From the NCBI RefSeq assembly GCF_026810365.1, contig NZ_CP113948.1, forward strand, positions 2,133,001-2,197,000: a stretch of DNA of 64,000 nucleotides. The letters are read 5' to 3'. The translations under genes were made by a program, and so were the position numbers. Positions 31,401-42,043 of the stretch are shown in pieces. How positions within the stretch are numbered: position 1 is the stretch's first letter; the number at the start of each line of letters is the position of its first letter. A model generated the notes under the pieces. It was not told the DNA's origin and made no database searches. It saw only the letters and a list, made by a program, of their open reading frames with translations. This stretch comes from Flavobacterium praedii (GTDB lineage Bacteria; Bacteroidota; Bacteroidia; Flavobacteriales; Flavobacteriaceae).

Positions 31401-31469
31401 AAAAACAAGGATGTGAGCAAGCTTGAAATGACAGCAGGATTTGCTCCCTCTAAAAATTTTGAATACTAC

Positions 31470-31502
31470 AAAAAAACTCCCAAGTTGCCTTGAGAGTTTT
31501 TA
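31470..31502 (-). terminator. intrinsic terminator of acnA
   Basis: AAAAACTCCCAAG and CTTGAGAGTTTTT form the stem around TTGC. On the minus strand a T-run follows. Confidence 0.8.
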
Positions 31503-31521
31503 ATATGAAATATTTTAATGC

Positions 31522-33789
31522 TTATGCGTTACTAGCAGCCGCAATTAAATTTAAAGCTGAACCGGCTTTGTACCAACCAATTTGCCCTTCGTTGTAAGTG
31601 TGGTTTGCCAAGATAACATCTTTGGTTCCATCGGCATGAACGAATTCAATCGTTAATGGTTTGCCTGGCGCAAAATCAACTAAATCTATGAAGTTGATAG
31701 TATCGTCTTCTTGGATTTTGTCATAATCAGCTTCGTTAGCAAATGTCAATCCTAAGAGACCTTGTTTTTTAAGGTTGGTTTCGTGAATACGGGCAAATGA
31801 TTTCACCAATACCGCTTTTACTCCCAAGAAACGAGGTTCCATAGCAGCATGTTCACGAGAAGATCCTTCGCCGTAATTCTGATCTCCAACAACAACTGAA
31901 GGAATTCCAGCCGCTTTGTAGGCACGAGCTACTGCAGGAACTGCATCGTATTCCCCTGTCAATTGATTTTTAACCGAATTTGCTTTTTGGTTGTATGCAT
32001 TCACGGCACCAATCAACATATTGTTTGAGATATTATCTAAGTGTCCGCGGAAACGCAACCATGGTCCGGCCATAGAAATGTGGTCGGTAGTACATTTTCC
32101 GAATGCTTTGATTAACAATTTGGCACCAGAAATATTTTCACCATCCCAAGCATCAAATGGAGCCAATAATTGCAGACGATCTGAAGTTTCGCTTACCACA
32201 ATCTTAACGCTTGATCCATCTTCGGCTGGCGCTTGAAAACCGTTGTCCTCAACATCAAAACCTCTTTTTGGCAATTCGTCACCAAATGGAGCCGTTAATT
32301 TTACTTCCTCTCCATTGTCATTCAACAAAGTATCCGTTAGTGGATTAAAATCTAATCTTCCTGAAATAGCCAATGCAGCTACCATTTCTGGTGATGTTAC
32401 AAAAGCGTGTGTATTTGGGTTACCATCTGCTCTTTTGGAGAAGTTACGGTTGAATGAATGCACGATTGTGTTTTTCTCTCCTTTGTCTGCCCCTGCTCTA
32501 TCCCACTGTCCAATGCAAGGTCCGCAGGCATTGGTAAATACTTTGGTTCCCATTTTCTCAAAAGTAGCGATGATACCGTCTCTTTCGATAGTGTACCGAA
32601 TTTGTTCCGAACCTGGATTGATTCCAAACTCCGCTTTAGGAGTGATTCCATGCTCTACTGCTTGGTTTACGATTGAAGCCGCACGAGCCATATCTTCGTA
32701 AGATGAATTTGTACAAGAACCGATTAAACCCCATTCTACTTTTAATGGCCATCCATTTGCTGCAGCTTCCGCTTTCATTTTTGAAACTGGAGTTCCGCGA
32801 TCTGGTGTAAAAGGTCCATTAATATGTGGCTCTAATTCTGATAAATTGATTTCGATAACTTGGTCAAAATACTGTTCTGGATTTGCATATACTTCTGGAT
32901 CTCCAGTTAAATACGAAGCCACTTTGTCGGCGGCATCCACAATATCCTGACGATCTGTAGCGGCTAAATACCTGCGCATGGAATCATCGTAACCAAATGT
33001 TGATGTGGTAGCGCCAATTTCGGCACCCATATTACAAATAGTTCCTTTTCCTGTACAAGACATATTCAAGGCACCTTCGCCAAAATATTCGACAATAGCA
33101 CCGGTTCCTCCTTTTACGGTAAGAATATCGGCTACTTTAAGAATTACATCTTTTGGAGCAGTCCAACCGGATAATTTTCCAGTCAATTTTACTCCAATTA
33201 ATTTAGGAAATTTCAATTCCCAAGACATTCCAGACATTACATCTACAGCATCGGCACCACCAACCCCAATGGCCAGCATTCCCAATCCGCCTGCATTTAC
33301 AGTATGCGAATCGGTACCAATCATCATACCGCCTGGGAAAGCATAGTTTTCTAGAACAATTTGGTGAATAATTCCTGATCCTGGTTTCCAAAAACCAATT
33401 CCATATTTATTTGAAACTGATGAAAGAAAATCAAATACTTCTTTAGACTGCGTATTTGCTACCTCTAAATCAGATTTAGCGCCGTTTTTAGCCAAAATCA
33501 AGTGATCACAGTGAACAGTAGTTGGCACTGCAACTGTTTTCTTTCCAGCATGCATAAATTGCAACAATGCCATTTGGGCCGTTGCATCTTGGCACGCTAC
33601 TCTATCTGGAGCAAAATCAACATAATCGGCTCCTCTTCCGTATGCTTGGGTAGCAATACCGTCCCAAAGGTGACTGTACAAAATCTTTTCGGTTAAAGTA
33701 AGTGGACGACCAACTATTTCGCGTGCTGCATCAACACGACTTGTCATGTTAGCATACACTTTTCTAATCATTTCAATATCAAAAGCCAT
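31522..33789 (-). CDS. acnA: aconitate hydratase, mitochondrial/AcnA-related type
   Basis: Aconitase isomerises citrate and isocitrate in the TCA cycle with a [4Fe-4S] cluster. The 755-residue protein has the start [20 protein letters not shown] seen in mitochondrial-type enzymes. The cluster cysteines are in [11 protein letters not shown] and [10 protein letters not shown]. Active-site stretches [13 protein letters not shown] and [20 protein letters not shown] are present, the latter in the swivel domain. It lies just downstream of acnB on the same strand, but each has its own terminator, so the two are separately expressed. Length is normal. Confidence 0.95.
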   Translation of the reverse strand: MAFDIEMIRKVYANMTSRVDAAREIVGRPLTLTEKILYSHLWDGIATQAYGRGADYVDFAPDRVACQDATAQMALLQFMHAGKKTVAVPTTVHCDHLILAKNGAKSDLEVANTQSKEVFDFLSSVSNKYGIGFWKPGSGIIHQIVLENYAFPGGMMIGTDSHTVNAGGLGMLAIGVGGADAVDVMSGMSWELKFPKLIGVKLTGKLSGWTAPKDVILKVADILTVKGGTGAIVEYFGEGALNMSCTGKGTICNMGAEIGATTSTFGYDDSMRRYLAATDRQDIVDAADKVASYLTGDPEVYANPEQYFDQVIEINLSELEPHINGPFTPDRGTPVSKMKAEAAANGWPLKVEWGLIGSCTNSSYEDMARAASIVNQAVEHGITPKAEFGINPGSEQIRYTIERDGIIATFEKMGTKVFTNACGPCIGQWDRAGADKGEKNTIVHSFNRNFSKRADGNPNTHAFVTSPEMVAALAISGRLDFNPLTDTLLNDNGEEVKLTAPFGDELPKRGFDVEDNGFQAPAEDGSSVKIVVSETSDRLQLLAPFDAWDGENISGAKLLIKAFGKCTTDHISMAGPWLRFRGHLDNISNNMLIGAVNAYNQKANSVKNQLTGEYDAVPAVARAYKAAGIPSVVVGDQNYGEGSSREHAAMEPRFLGVKAVLVKSFARIHETNLKKQGLLGLTFANEADYDKIQEDDTINFIDLVDFAPGKPLTIEFVHADGTKDVILANHTYNEGQIGWYKAGSALNLIAAASNA

Positions 33790-33855
33790 AATATTTCAGG
33801 TGTTTTTGTTATTATATTTTGAACATTACAAGGTACAAAAAAACAGACTACAAAA

Positions 33856-33885
33856 AAAAGCCTGAGTCTATTGACTCAGGCTTTT
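33856..33885 (-). terminator. intrinsic terminator of acnB
   Basis: AAAAGCCTGAGTC and GACTCAGGCTTTT form a perfect 13-bp stem with a 4-base loop and flanking A/T runs. Confidence 0.85.
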
Positions 33886-33911
33886 AAACTTTAATTAACT
33901 AATTATGTGAA

Positions 33912-36680
33912 TTATTTAACTAATAACTTATGAGAAGGTGCAAACTTAGTAAGATTAATACCTTCTACTGCAGTTTTATATTCTTCTATAGTTGGAGTTC
34001 TACCAAGAATTGTAGACAAAACCACAACTGGTGTAGAAGAAAGTAATGACTCTCCTTTTTTACCTTCAGTATCTTCTACAACTCTTCCTTGGAAAAGACG
34101 CGTAGATGTTGCCATTACTGTATCTCCTTTAGTAGCTTTCTCTTGGTTACCCATACAAAGGTTACAACCTGGGCGCTCTAAGTATAACATATTTTCGTAT
34201 GAAGTACGAGCTGCAGCTTTAGGAACATTATCGTCAAATTCGAAACCCGAATATTTTTGTAAAATCTCCCAGTCCCCTTCTGCTTTTAATTCATCAACAA
34301 TATTATAAGTAGGAGGCGCTACTACTAATGGCGCTTTGAACTCTACTTTTCCTTCTTGCTCATCAATGTTCTTAAGCATGTGAGCAAGGATTTTCATATC
34401 TCCTTTGTGAACCATACAAGAACCGATAAATCCAAGATCTACTTTTTTCACTCCACCGTAGAAAGATAAAGGTCTAATGGTATCGTGAGTATATCTTTTA
34501 GAAACATCAGCATTATTTACGTCTGGATCAGCAATCATTGGCTCAGCAATCTGATCCAGATCTACAACAACTTCAGCATAATACTTAGCATTTGCATCTG
34601 GTCTTAGCGCTGGTTTTTCGCCTGAAATAATGGCAGCGATTCTCTTATCAGCTATAGCAATCAATCCTTTCAGCACTTGATTTTGGTTATCCATTCCCTT
34701 ATCGATCATGATCTGAATTCTACCCTTCGCCATCTCTAGCGATTCGATCAAAGTATAATCTTCAGAAATACAAATAGATGCTTTAGCCTTCATTTCTGCA
34801 GTCCAGTCCGTAAATGTAAATGCTTGATCTGCATTAAGAGTTCCTAAGTGAACCTCAATAATTCTTCCTTGAAATACATTCTCTCCACCAAATGTTTTAA
34901 GCATTTGGGCTTGTGTAGCATGAACCACATCACGGAAATCCATATACCCTTTCATGTCTCCTTTGAAGGTTACTTTCACAGATTCTGGAATTGGCATTGA
35001 AGCTTCACCAGTAGCCAATGCAAGAGCAACAGTTCCTGAGTCAGCACCAAAAGCAACCCCTTTAGACATTCTTGTATGAGAGTCACCACCAATGATGATA
35101 GCCCACTCGTTTACAGTAATATCATTAAGCACTTTGTGAATTACATCCGTCATTGAATGATAAACTCCTTTCGGGTCGCGAGCTGTAATCAATCCGAAGT
35201 CGTTCATAAATTTCATTAATCTAGGAATATTTGCTTTAGATTTATTATCCCATACTGAAGCAGTGTGACAACCCGATTGGTACGCACCGTCAACAATTGG
35301 AGAAATCACAGTAGCAGCCATAGACTCTAATTCCTGAGAAGTCATCAAACCAGTTGTATCTTGTGAACCAACAATATTTACGGTAACACGAACATCCGAA
35401 CCAGCGTGCAATACTTTACCTGGAGTAGTTCCAACAGCATTTGCATTAAATATTTTTTCTACAGCTGTAAGACCTTGTCCTTCAACAGAAACCTCTTTTG
35501 ACGGAGCATATACCGGTACAATATCAATACCAAGTGTCTTTGATGCAAATGTTTGCAATTTTTTTCCAAACACAATTGCGTAAGATCCACCAGCTTTTAT
35601 AAATTCAATTTTCTGAGGTGTAAATGCCTTAGAAATATCGATCAATTCTTTGTCTCCGCTATAAAGTTTTTTAGTTTTTGTGTTGATTGTAAGAACCGTA
35701 CCAGTAGCTACAGAGTAAACTTCTTCAAGAATAGGATCACCACTTTCATTACGAACTACTTCACCATTAGCGTCAGTCTTTTTTACCCAGTTTTTAAGAT
35801 CCAAACCAATACCACCAGTTACATCTACAGTTGTTAGGAAAATTGGAGAAATACCGTTTGTACCTGCAACGATTGGAGCAATATTAATAAATGGAACATA
35901 AGGACTAGCTTGTTTACCACTCCAAAGTGCCACGTTGTTTACACCTGACATTCTTGAAGAGCCCACACCCATAGTACCTTTTTCGGCAATTAACATCACA
36001 CTCTTATCAGGATTCGCTTCTGCTAATGCTTTGATTTCTGCTTGTGCATCAGGAGAAATTAAACATTTCCCATGAAGTTCACGATCTGAACGAGAGTGCG
36101 CTTGGTTTCCTGGAGAAAGTAAATCAGTTGAAATATCTCCTTCGCCCGCAATAAAAGTAATCACCTTAATTTCTTCTGCTATTTCAGGCAATTTAGTAAA
36201 GAACTCAGCCTTAGCATAGCTCTCTAAAATAGCTGCAGCAATTTCATTACCGCTTTTGAAAGCCTCAGCTAAACGATCTGTATCTGCTTCATAAAGAAAA
36301 ACTTGTGTCTTTAAAACTTCTGCAGCATCTTTTGCAATAGCTATATCATTACCTAAAGCTAAGTCAAGTAATACTTTTATTGAAGTTCCACCTTTCATGT
36401 GTGACAATAACTCTAAAGCAAAAGCAGGAGTAATTTCAGCAACTACTGATTGACCGAGAACGATTTCTTTTAAAAAATTAGCTTTTACATTCGCAGCAGG
36501 AGTAGTTCCAGGAACAACATTATAAATAAAGAAATTAAGAGACTCTGCTCTATACTCGTTATTCAAATCTTTAATTTGTTCAATGATTTCGCTTAATAGT
36601 TCAGCGCCATCAATCGGTTTTGGGTGAAGACCCTGCCCTTTTCGTTCTTCGATTTCTTTAATGTAATCGCTATAAGTCAT
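33912..36680 (-). CDS. acnB: aconitate hydratase B (aconitase / 2-methylisocitrate dehydratase)
   Basis: The 922-residue protein follows the AcnB domain order: an N-terminal HEAT-like helical domain (to about 160), the swivel domain (about 170-400, with KGTMGVGSSRMSGVNN), then the three catalytic domains. Cluster cysteines are in YQSGCHTASVW (region), GFIGSCMVHKGD and RPGCNLCMGNQEKA. AcnB enzymes act on citrate and often on 2-methylisocitrate. It is longer than the E. coli protein (865) because of small insertions. A TAnnTTTG box lies about 90 bp upstream. Confidence 0.95.
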   Translation of the reverse strand: MTYSDYIKEIEERKGQGLHPKPIDGAELLSEIIEQIKDLNNEYRAESLNFFIYNVVPGTTPAANVKANFLKEIVLGQSVVAEITPAFALELLSHMKGGTSIKVLLDLALGNDIAIAKDAAEVLKTQVFLYEADTDRLAEAFKSGNEIAAAILESYAKAEFFTKLPEIAEEIKVITFIAGEGDISTDLLSPGNQAHSRSDRELHGKCLISPDAQAEIKALAEANPDKSVMLIAEKGTMGVGSSRMSGVNNVALWSGKQASPYVPFINIAPIVAGTNGISPIFLTTVDVTGGIGLDLKNWVKKTDANGEVVRNESGDPILEEVYSVATGTVLTINTKTKKLYSGDKELIDISKAFTPQKIEFIKAGGSYAIVFGKKLQTFASKTLGIDIVPVYAPSKEVSVEGQGLTAVEKIFNANAVGTTPGKVLHAGSDVRVTVNIVGSQDTTGLMTSQELESMAATVISPIVDGAYQSGCHTASVWDNKSKANIPRLMKFMNDFGLITARDPKGVYHSMTDVIHKVLNDITVNEWAIIIGGDSHTRMSKGVAFGADSGTVALALATGEASMPIPESVKVTFKGDMKGYMDFRDVVHATQAQMLKTFGGENVFQGRIIEVHLGTLNADQAFTFTDWTAEMKAKASICISEDYTLIESLEMAKGRIQIMIDKGMDNQNQVLKGLIAIADKRIAAIISGEKPALRPDANAKYYAEVVVDLDQIAEPMIADPDVNNADVSKRYTHDTIRPLSFYGGVKKVDLGFIGSCMVHKGDMKILAHMLKNIDEQEGKVEFKAPLVVAPPTYNIVDELKAEGDWEILQKYSGFEFDDNVPKAAARTSYENMLYLERPGCNLCMGNQEKATKGDTVMATSTRLFQGRVVEDTEGKKGESLLSSTPVVVLSTILGRTPTIEEYKTAVEGINLTKFAPSHKLLVK

Positions 36681-36770
36681 AATGATATCTTTTCAATGTT
36701 ATATGGCAAATTTCTTTATTATTTCAAAATTTAAAAGCCATAATAATGAGTATTTATTTTTTTTGCCTTG

Positions 36771-36778
36771 CAAACTTA
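36771..36778 (-). promoter_or_regulatory. predicted -7 box of acnB
   Basis: On the minus strand it reads TAAGTTTG, matching TAnnTTTG, and it implies a leader of about 85 bases. Apart from this box and the moxR terminator at 36955-36993, the 36681-37012 gap is AT-rich with no other signal that I can see. Confidence 0.5.
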
Positions 36779-36954
36779 ATAATTAAAGACGAGAATTTAA
36801 AAAAATTTAATAGAAGTCAACTTTTCAAAAATTATTATTGCAAAATAATTATTTTTCGTGAATTATAATGAAATAAAATCGAATATATCAATATTTATTG
36901 AGAATTCAATAATTATGATTTAATTTTATAACAAAACTACAACGATTGAAATGA

Positions 36955-36993
36955 AAAAAACACTGTATTCTAATAAGATCAGAGTGTTTTTTT
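36955..36993 (-). terminator. intrinsic terminator of moxR
   Basis: AAAAAACACT and AGTGTTTTTT form the stem, with an A-run that becomes the T-tract on the minus strand. Confidence 0.75.
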
Positions 36994-37012
36994 AAAAAAA
37001 GACATAAAATAC

Positions 37013-37966
37013 TTATATCAATTTTGAAATTATCATTTCTTCTGAAATACCTTCGGCATCCGCTTTATAATTTTTGATGATTCGATGTCTCAAAATTCCG
37101 GTTGCAACTGCTTTTACATCTTCTATATCAGGCGAAAACTTTCCATAAAAAGCGGCATGAGCTTTGGCAGCCAAAATTAAATTTTGCGAAGCTCTTGGCC
37201 CTGCACCCCAATCCAAATAATTTTTTACAAATTCATTTGAAAGTGAATTATCAGGACGTGTTTTACTAACTAAAGTCACAGCATATTCCACCACATTATC
37301 CGCTACAGGAATACGACGAATCAAATGCTGAAAATCGATGATTTCTTGCGCCGTAAACAAGGCATTTATTGTTGTACTCTGATCAGCAGTTGTACGCTTG
37401 ACTACTTGCACCTCTTCCTCAAAAGAAGGATACTCTAATTTTATGGCAAACATAAATCGGTCTAATTGTGCTTCAGGCAAAGGATAAGTTCCTTCTTGTT
37501 CAATGGGATTTTGTGTAGCCAAAACAAAATAAGGCAAACTTAATTTATGATTTACTCCCGCTATAGTTACAGAACGCTCTTGCATTGCTTCTAACAAAGC
37601 TGCTTGAGTTTTTGGCGGCGTCCTATTTATCTCATCTGCCAAAATAATATTTGAAAATATTGGACCTTTTAAAAATTTAAACTGTCGATTTTCGTCTAAA
37701 ATTTCGCTACCTAAAATATCTGAAGGCATCAAATCTGGAGTGAACTGAATTCTTTTAAAATCCAATCCTAATGCTTGAGCCAAAGTATTCACCAATAATG
37801 TTTTGGCTAAACCAGGAACACCAACCAACAAAGCGTGACCTCCAGAAAAAATACAAAGCAAAATCTGATCTACAACATCATCTTGACCAACAATGATTTT
37901 AGCAATTTCTTTTTTTAATTCATTACGTTTTTGGACTAAATTCTGTATCGCTGTTACATCCGACAT
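37013..37966 (-). CDS. MoxR-family AAA+ ATPase
   Basis: The 317-residue protein is a MoxR AAA+ ATPase, a chaperone-like family that helps assemble or activate protein complexes, often with VWA-domain partners. The Walker A is GVPGLAKTLLVN, the Walker B is NIILADEINRTPPKTQAALL and sensor 1 is FVLATQNPIEQEGTYPLPEA. The C-terminal helical lid has DWGAGPRASQNLILAAKAHA. No VWA gene is in the adjacent sequence. The gene follows the SurA-like gene on the same strand, with a terminator between them, so it is likely a separate unit. Confidence 0.93.
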   Translation of the reverse strand: MSDVTAIQNLVQKRNELKKEIAKIIVGQDDVVDQILLCIFSGGHALLVGVPGLAKTLLVNTLAQALGLDFKRIQFTPDLMPSDILGSEILDENRQFKFLKGPIFSNIILADEINRTPPKTQAALLEAMQERSVTIAGVNHKLSLPYFVLATQNPIEQEGTYPLPEAQLDRFMFAIKLEYPSFEEEVQVVKRTTADQSTTINALFTAQEIIDFQHLIRRIPVADNVVEYAVTLVSKTRPDNSLSNEFVKNYLDWGAGPRASQNLILAAKAHAAFYGKFSPDIEDVKAVATGILRHRIIKNYKADAEGISEEMIISKLI

Positions 37967-37986
37967 TTTATATTATTTTTTTAATT

Positions 37987-38028
37987 AAAAAGAGTTAGCT
38001 CTATGAAAACATAAAACTAACTCTTTTT
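37987..38028 (-). terminator. intrinsic terminator of the PPIase gene
   Basis: AAAAAGAGTTAG and CTAACTCTTTTT form a perfect 12-bp stem with an 18-base loop. It lies after the minus-strand stop at 38045. Confidence 0.8.
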
Positions 38029-38044
38029 ATTTATTTAATGAAAA

Positions 38045-39454
38045 TTATTTTTTAAGCCAATTGTTGGTAAAAGAACACTCTTTATACTCATCAACAATTT
38101 TTATATAAGTATCTTTTATTTTTGTATCAAACCATTTACCAATAGCTTTGATTTGTTTTTCTTTCAAAGCTAAATCTTTAATTTTAATATAATCTTTAGC
38201 ATAATCAGCAGTATGTTCATCTATTCTATTGGTCACAATCATAATTTTATAATCTTTCTTTCCTTGATTATCTTCAAGCAAAGGAATTGATATCTCATTG
38301 TCTTTCAAATTTGAAACTTGACTGTATAAAGAAGGATCCATTTTTGTCATTTCAAAACGAGTATCTTGTGTTTTAGGATTAACTAAAGCACCTCCATTAG
38401 CTCTTGTTTCCTTTTCATCCGACATCGTCCTAGCAGCTTCCGCAAAAGTAATATCTTTGTCTAATACCTTCTTTCTAATTAAAGTAATTTTCTCTTTTGC
38501 TTCTTTCAAAGATTCTTGTGAAACAACTGGTGAAATAAGAATGTGTCTTAGTTCAATTTCTTGACCTTTAATTTTTTCTACATAAATAATATGATATCCA
38601 AATGTAGTTTCAAAAGGCTCCGAAATTTCTCCTTCAGCAAGACTAAAGGCAACATCTTTAAATTCTTTTACAAAAGGGGTTTTTCTTGTCATTTTATAAT
38701 AACCCCCATTTTTACTAGATCCTGGATCTTCTGAATACAATACAGCTTTAGTAGCAAAACTAGCTCCCTCTAAACACTCTTTCCTAAAACTATTTAGTTT
38801 ATCGATAACTTTTTGTTTATCCGCATCTGTAACCTTTGGCTTTATAACAATTTGAGCAACTTCTAACTCAGCTCCAAAAAGAGGCAAATCCGCTTTTGGA
38901 ATTTTTTTATAAAACTCACGTACTTCTTCTGGCGTTATTTCAACTTTATCAATTATTTTCTTGGTCATTTCACCAGTTAGTTTCTGTTCTTTCAAAACAT
39001 CAAAGAAATAAGTTCTAAAATCTTCCTCAGATTCTTTTTGATAAAACTTAACTATCTTCTCCATAGATCCTACTTGTTCCAACATATACCCCAAGCGTTC
39101 ATCCATCATTCCTTTAACTTCAGCATCGCTAACAATAATACTATCCTGAACCGCTTGATGCGCATATAATTTTTGCTCTAACAAACTACCTAATACTTGA
39201 CACCTTGAAACATCTTTAGTAGATCCTCCCTGACTTGTAATTTCTAAAAATCCTTTATCAATATCAGAATCTAATATTATATAATCCCCAACTGTTGCTA
39301 CCACGCCATCAATCTTTAGTTTTTTTCCTGAAGGCACATTTACCTTAGTTGTAGCAGCTACACTATCTTTAATAATTTCTTGAGCATTCACGAAGGTTAA
39401 AGTAGAAAACAATAGAAAAAAAGACAACACAACTTTATTAGTTATGGATTTCAT
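38045..39454 (-). CDS. SurA-like periplasmic peptidyl-prolyl isomerase
   Basis: The 469-residue protein starts with a signal peptide (MKSITNKVVLSFFLLFSTLT, cleavage after VNA). A SurA N-terminal chaperone domain follows (VDGVVATVGDYIILDSDIDKG, residues about 45-200), then two parvulin domains. The first carries AELEVAQIVIKPKVT and GGYYKMTRKTPFVKEFKDVA. The second carries IELRHILISPVVS and GGALVNPKTQDTRFEMTKM. It would assist folding of outer-membrane proteins. I use the start at 39454, since the frame to 39475 would put seven residues before the signal peptide. Confidence 0.92.
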   Translation of the reverse strand: MKSITNKVVLSFFLLFSTLTFVNAQEIIKDSVAATTKVNVPSGKKLKIDGVVATVGDYIILDSDIDKGFLEITSQGGSTKDVSRCQVLGSLLEQKLYAHQAVQDSIIVSDAEVKGMMDERLGYMLEQVGSMEKIVKFYQKESEEDFRTYFFDVLKEQKLTGEMTKKIIDKVEITPEEVREFYKKIPKADLPLFGAELEVAQIVIKPKVTDADKQKVIDKLNSFRKECLEGASFATKAVLYSEDPGSSKNGGYYKMTRKTPFVKEFKDVAFSLAEGEISEPFETTFGYHIIYVEKIKGQEIELRHILISPVVSQESLKEAKEKITLIRKKVLDKDITFAEAARTMSDEKETRANGGALVNPKTQDTRFEMTKMDPSLYSQVSNLKDNEISIPLLEDNQGKKDYKIMIVTNRIDEHTADYAKDYIKIKDLALKEKQIKAIGKWFDTKIKDTYIKIVDEYKECSFTNNWLKK

Positions 39455-39475
39455 CTGAACAATTTTTAAAGGCAT

Positions 39476-39789
39476 TTTTTATATTTTATAATTAATTATT
39501 ATTTAAAAAAGAGATTGCGGAAAAATTTCATTTCACTCAATTAGAGGATCTTAAAACAAAACAAATAATTTAAATTAAATTTTCAAGAATTAAAACAATT
39601 TAACCCAACAAAAAACTTACAATTTTAATAACTTAAACCGAACAAAAATAACAATTCGAATGCATTAAACAAGTTTCCACACTACTATTAACAAAAAATT
39701 ATTAAGTTCTTATATTGTGATAAATAAATCAAAAGAAGGCGACACTTTTTTATAACTATATATTTTTTTTAAATAGCATTTATAAATAG
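39476..39789. other. AT-rich divergent spacer between the PPIase gene and prfC
   Basis: No ORF, RNA or long repeat is visible. It must hold the promoters of both divergent genes. The prfC -7 box is at 39790. Confidence 0.5.
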
Positions 39790-39797
39790 TACTTTTG
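39790..39797 (+). promoter_or_regulatory. predicted -7 box of prfC
   Basis: TACTTTTG matches TAnnTTTG and lies 20 bp before the prfC start. Confidence 0.55.
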
Positions 39798-39817
39798 CAA
39801 ACTATTGAAATAAAAAT

Positions 39818-41407
39818 ATGAGTTTTTTAAAAGAAATACAACGAAGACGAACTTTTGGGATAATCTCGCATCCCGATGCTGGAAAAACGACCTTAACTGA
39901 AAAATTACTTCTTTTCGGAGGAGCAATTCAAGAAGCTGGCGCAGTAAAAAACAATAAAATAAAAAAAGGTGCAACGAGCGATTTTATGGAAATTGAGCGT
40001 CAAAGAGGAATCTCTGTTTCTACTTCTGTTTTAGCGTTTAATTATAAAGAGAAAAAAATAAATATTCTAGACACACCTGGTCACAAGGATTTTGCCGAAG
40101 ACACTTTTAGAACTTTAACTGCTGTTGATAGCGTAATTGTTGTTATTGATGTCGCCAAAGGAGTCGAGGAACAAACAGAAAAATTGGTAGCCGTATGTAG
40201 AATGCGTAAAATACCAATTATTGTTTTTATCAATAAATTAGACCGAGAAGGTAAAGATGCTTTTGATCTAATGGATGAAGTGGAACAAAAGCTGGGATTA
40301 ACTGTAACTCCTCTTAGTTTTCCTATCGGAATGGGGTATGACTTTCAAGGAATTTACAATCTTTGGGAACAAAACATCAATCTTTTTAGCGGAGATAGCC
40401 GTAAAAATATTGAAGAAACTATAGCATTCTCAGATGTAAAAAGCCCAGAGTTAGAGAAAATAATTGGACCAAAACCAGCAGAACGTTTACGTGAAGAATT
40501 AGAACTAATTGATGAAGTTTATCCAAAATTCGACCGTCAAGATTATTTGGATGGTAAACTACAACCAGTATTTTTTGGTTCAGCTTTAAATAATTTTGGT
40601 GTTAGAGAACTTCTTGATTGTTTTGTTGCTATTGCACCATCACCTAGACCAAAAGACTCTGAGACAAGATTAGTTGATCCAAAAGAAGATAAAATGTCTG
40701 GTTTTGTATTCAAAATCCATGCTAATATGGATCCAAAACATAGAGACCGCTTGGCTTTTATAAAGATTGTATCTGGAACTTTCGAAAGAAATAAACCCTA
40801 TTATCATGTTCGTCAAAAGAAAAATTTAAAATTCTCTAGTCCTAATGCTTTTTTTGCAGAAAAAAAGGAAATAGTTGACATTTCCTACCCTGGAGATATT
40901 GTAGGTCTACATGATACTGGAAATTTTAAAATTGGCGATACTTTAACCGAAGGCGAAATTATGAGCTTTAAAGGTATACCAAGTTTCTCCCCAGAACACT
41001 TTAGATACATCAATAATGCCGATCCAATGAAGGCTAAACAATTAGACAAAGGTGTTGACCAATTAATGGATGAAGGTGTTGCTCAATTATTCACCTTAGA
41101 AATGAATAATCGAAAAATAATTGGAACTGTTGGAGCCCTTCAATACGAAGTTATTCAATACCGATTAGAGCATGAATATGGTGCAAAATGCACCTATGAA
41201 AATTTCCCTGTACACAAAGCGTGCTGGGTAAAACCAGATGATGCAAAAAATGAAGAATTCAAAGAATTCAAGCGTATCAAACAAAAGTTTTTAGCTAAAG
41301 ACAAATACAATCAACTTGTTTTTTTAGCAGATTCGGATTTTACAATTCAAATGACACAAAATAAATATCCTAGTGTAAAACTATTTTTCACTTCAGAGTT
41401 TGAATAA
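39818..41407 (+). CDS. prfC: peptide chain release factor 3
   Basis: RF3 is a translational GTPase that recycles RF1/RF2 after termination. The 529-residue protein has the full G domain: G1 ISHPDAGKTTLTEKLL, G2/switch with RQRGISVSTSVLAF, G3 LDTPGHKDFAEDTF and G4 INKLDREG. Domain II and the RF3-specific C-terminal domain (HEYGAKCTYENFPVHKACWV) follow. Length equals the E. coli protein (529), and no region is missing. It is monocistronic, with its own promoter and terminator. Confidence 0.97.
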   Translation: MSFLKEIQRRRTFGIISHPDAGKTTLTEKLLLFGGAIQEAGAVKNNKIKKGATSDFMEIERQRGISVSTSVLAFNYKEKKINILDTPGHKDFAEDTFRTLTAVDSVIVVIDVAKGVEEQTEKLVAVCRMRKIPIIVFINKLDREGKDAFDLMDEVEQKLGLTVTPLSFPIGMGYDFQGIYNLWEQNINLFSGDSRKNIEETIAFSDVKSPELEKIIGPKPAERLREELELIDEVYPKFDRQDYLDGKLQPVFFGSALNNFGVRELLDCFVAIAPSPRPKDSETRLVDPKEDKMSGFVFKIHANMDPKHRDRLAFIKIVSGTFERNKPYYHVRQKKNLKFSSPNAFFAEKKEIVDISYPGDIVGLHDTGNFKIGDTLTEGEIMSFKGIPSFSPEHFRYINNADPMKAKQLDKGVDQLMDEGVAQLFTLEMNNRKIIGTVGALQYEVIQYRLEHEYGAKCTYENFPVHKACWVKPDDAKNEEFKEFKRIKQKFLAKDKYNQLVFLADSDFTIQMTQNKYPSVKLFFTSEFE

Positions 41408-41411
41408 ACAA

Positions 41412-41440
41412 AAAAACGCCAGCATTATGTTGGCGTTTTT
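41412..41440 (+). terminator. intrinsic terminator of prfC
   Basis: AAAAACGCCA and TGGCGTTTTT form a 10-bp stem followed by T-rich sequence. It may also serve the convergent gene at 41473. Confidence 0.85.
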
Positions 41441-41472
41441 TATATATACAAATTAAATTCAACCTTAAAATT

Positions 41473-41835
41473 CTAGCAAGTTTTAGTATTTATCGCTTTT
41501 TTAAGAAGCGTTTTCAATAATAAATGATTAGGCTCTCTACCGGATGTCAAAAAACTCTTTTTAGTAGAAGAATCATTAGATATTTTACTATTTACATCTT
41601 CTTTAGTCCCCATGAACCATAGAATAAAATTAACATTTGAATTAATATTAGAAGTAGAAACCTTAATGGGAGATTCATCAATAGCAATGCTTTCTTGATA
41701 AATTGGTATCAAATCTGAGGATTTTGAAGAAGTCTCATTTTGAGCAAATGCATTAAAAAAAGTAAGAAACAAAAAAGCAATAAAAAAATACTTTTTTTCA
41801 CTATAGATTGTCAATAAAACACTAACTCTATTCAT
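41473..41835 (-). CDS. small secreted hypothetical protein
   Basis: The 120-residue frame has an N-terminal hydrophobic segment (YFFIAFLFLTFFNAFAQ) that looks like a signal peptide, cleaved after AFA. The true start may be internal because the first 13 residues are unusual. The mature part is serine- and asparagine-rich, with ILWFMGTKEDVNSKIS and a basic end ending in Cys. I do not recognise the family. It is convergent with prfC and divergent from nothing close, so the context gives no hint. Confidence 0.6.
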   Translation of the reverse strand: MNRVSVLLTIYSEKKYFFIAFLFLTFFNAFAQNETSSKSSDLIPIYQESIAIDESPIKVSTSNINSNVNFILWFMGTKEDVNSKISNDSSTKKSFLTSGREPNHLLLKTLLKKAINTKTC

Positions 41836-42010
41836 TTATTCCTTTTGTATTGATTTAGAACACATTTACAGGGAACAAAACTAACTTAACGTAACACTAA
41901 GCTAAAATATAGTCGACAAAAAACACCAAAAACCGTTTAAATACATTTTTAAGATACTTTTGCTTAATAATTTAAAATAAAAATAACAATTTAGAAATAA
42001 GTTAAAAAAA

Positions 42011-42035
42011 AAGACTCCCTTTTATGGGAGTCTTT
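42011..42035 (-). terminator. terminator at the end of the rpoBC-DUF3467 transcript
   Basis: AAGACTCCC and GGGAGTCTT form a 9-bp stem with a 6-base loop. A long A-run precedes it, giving a T-tract on the minus strand. Confidence 0.85.
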
Positions 42036-42043
42036 AAATAGAA

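Noticed and set aside
32243..32701. Plus-strand frame of 152 codons within acnA
   Set aside because: Antisense shadow of a strongly conserved gene, with no family resemblance.
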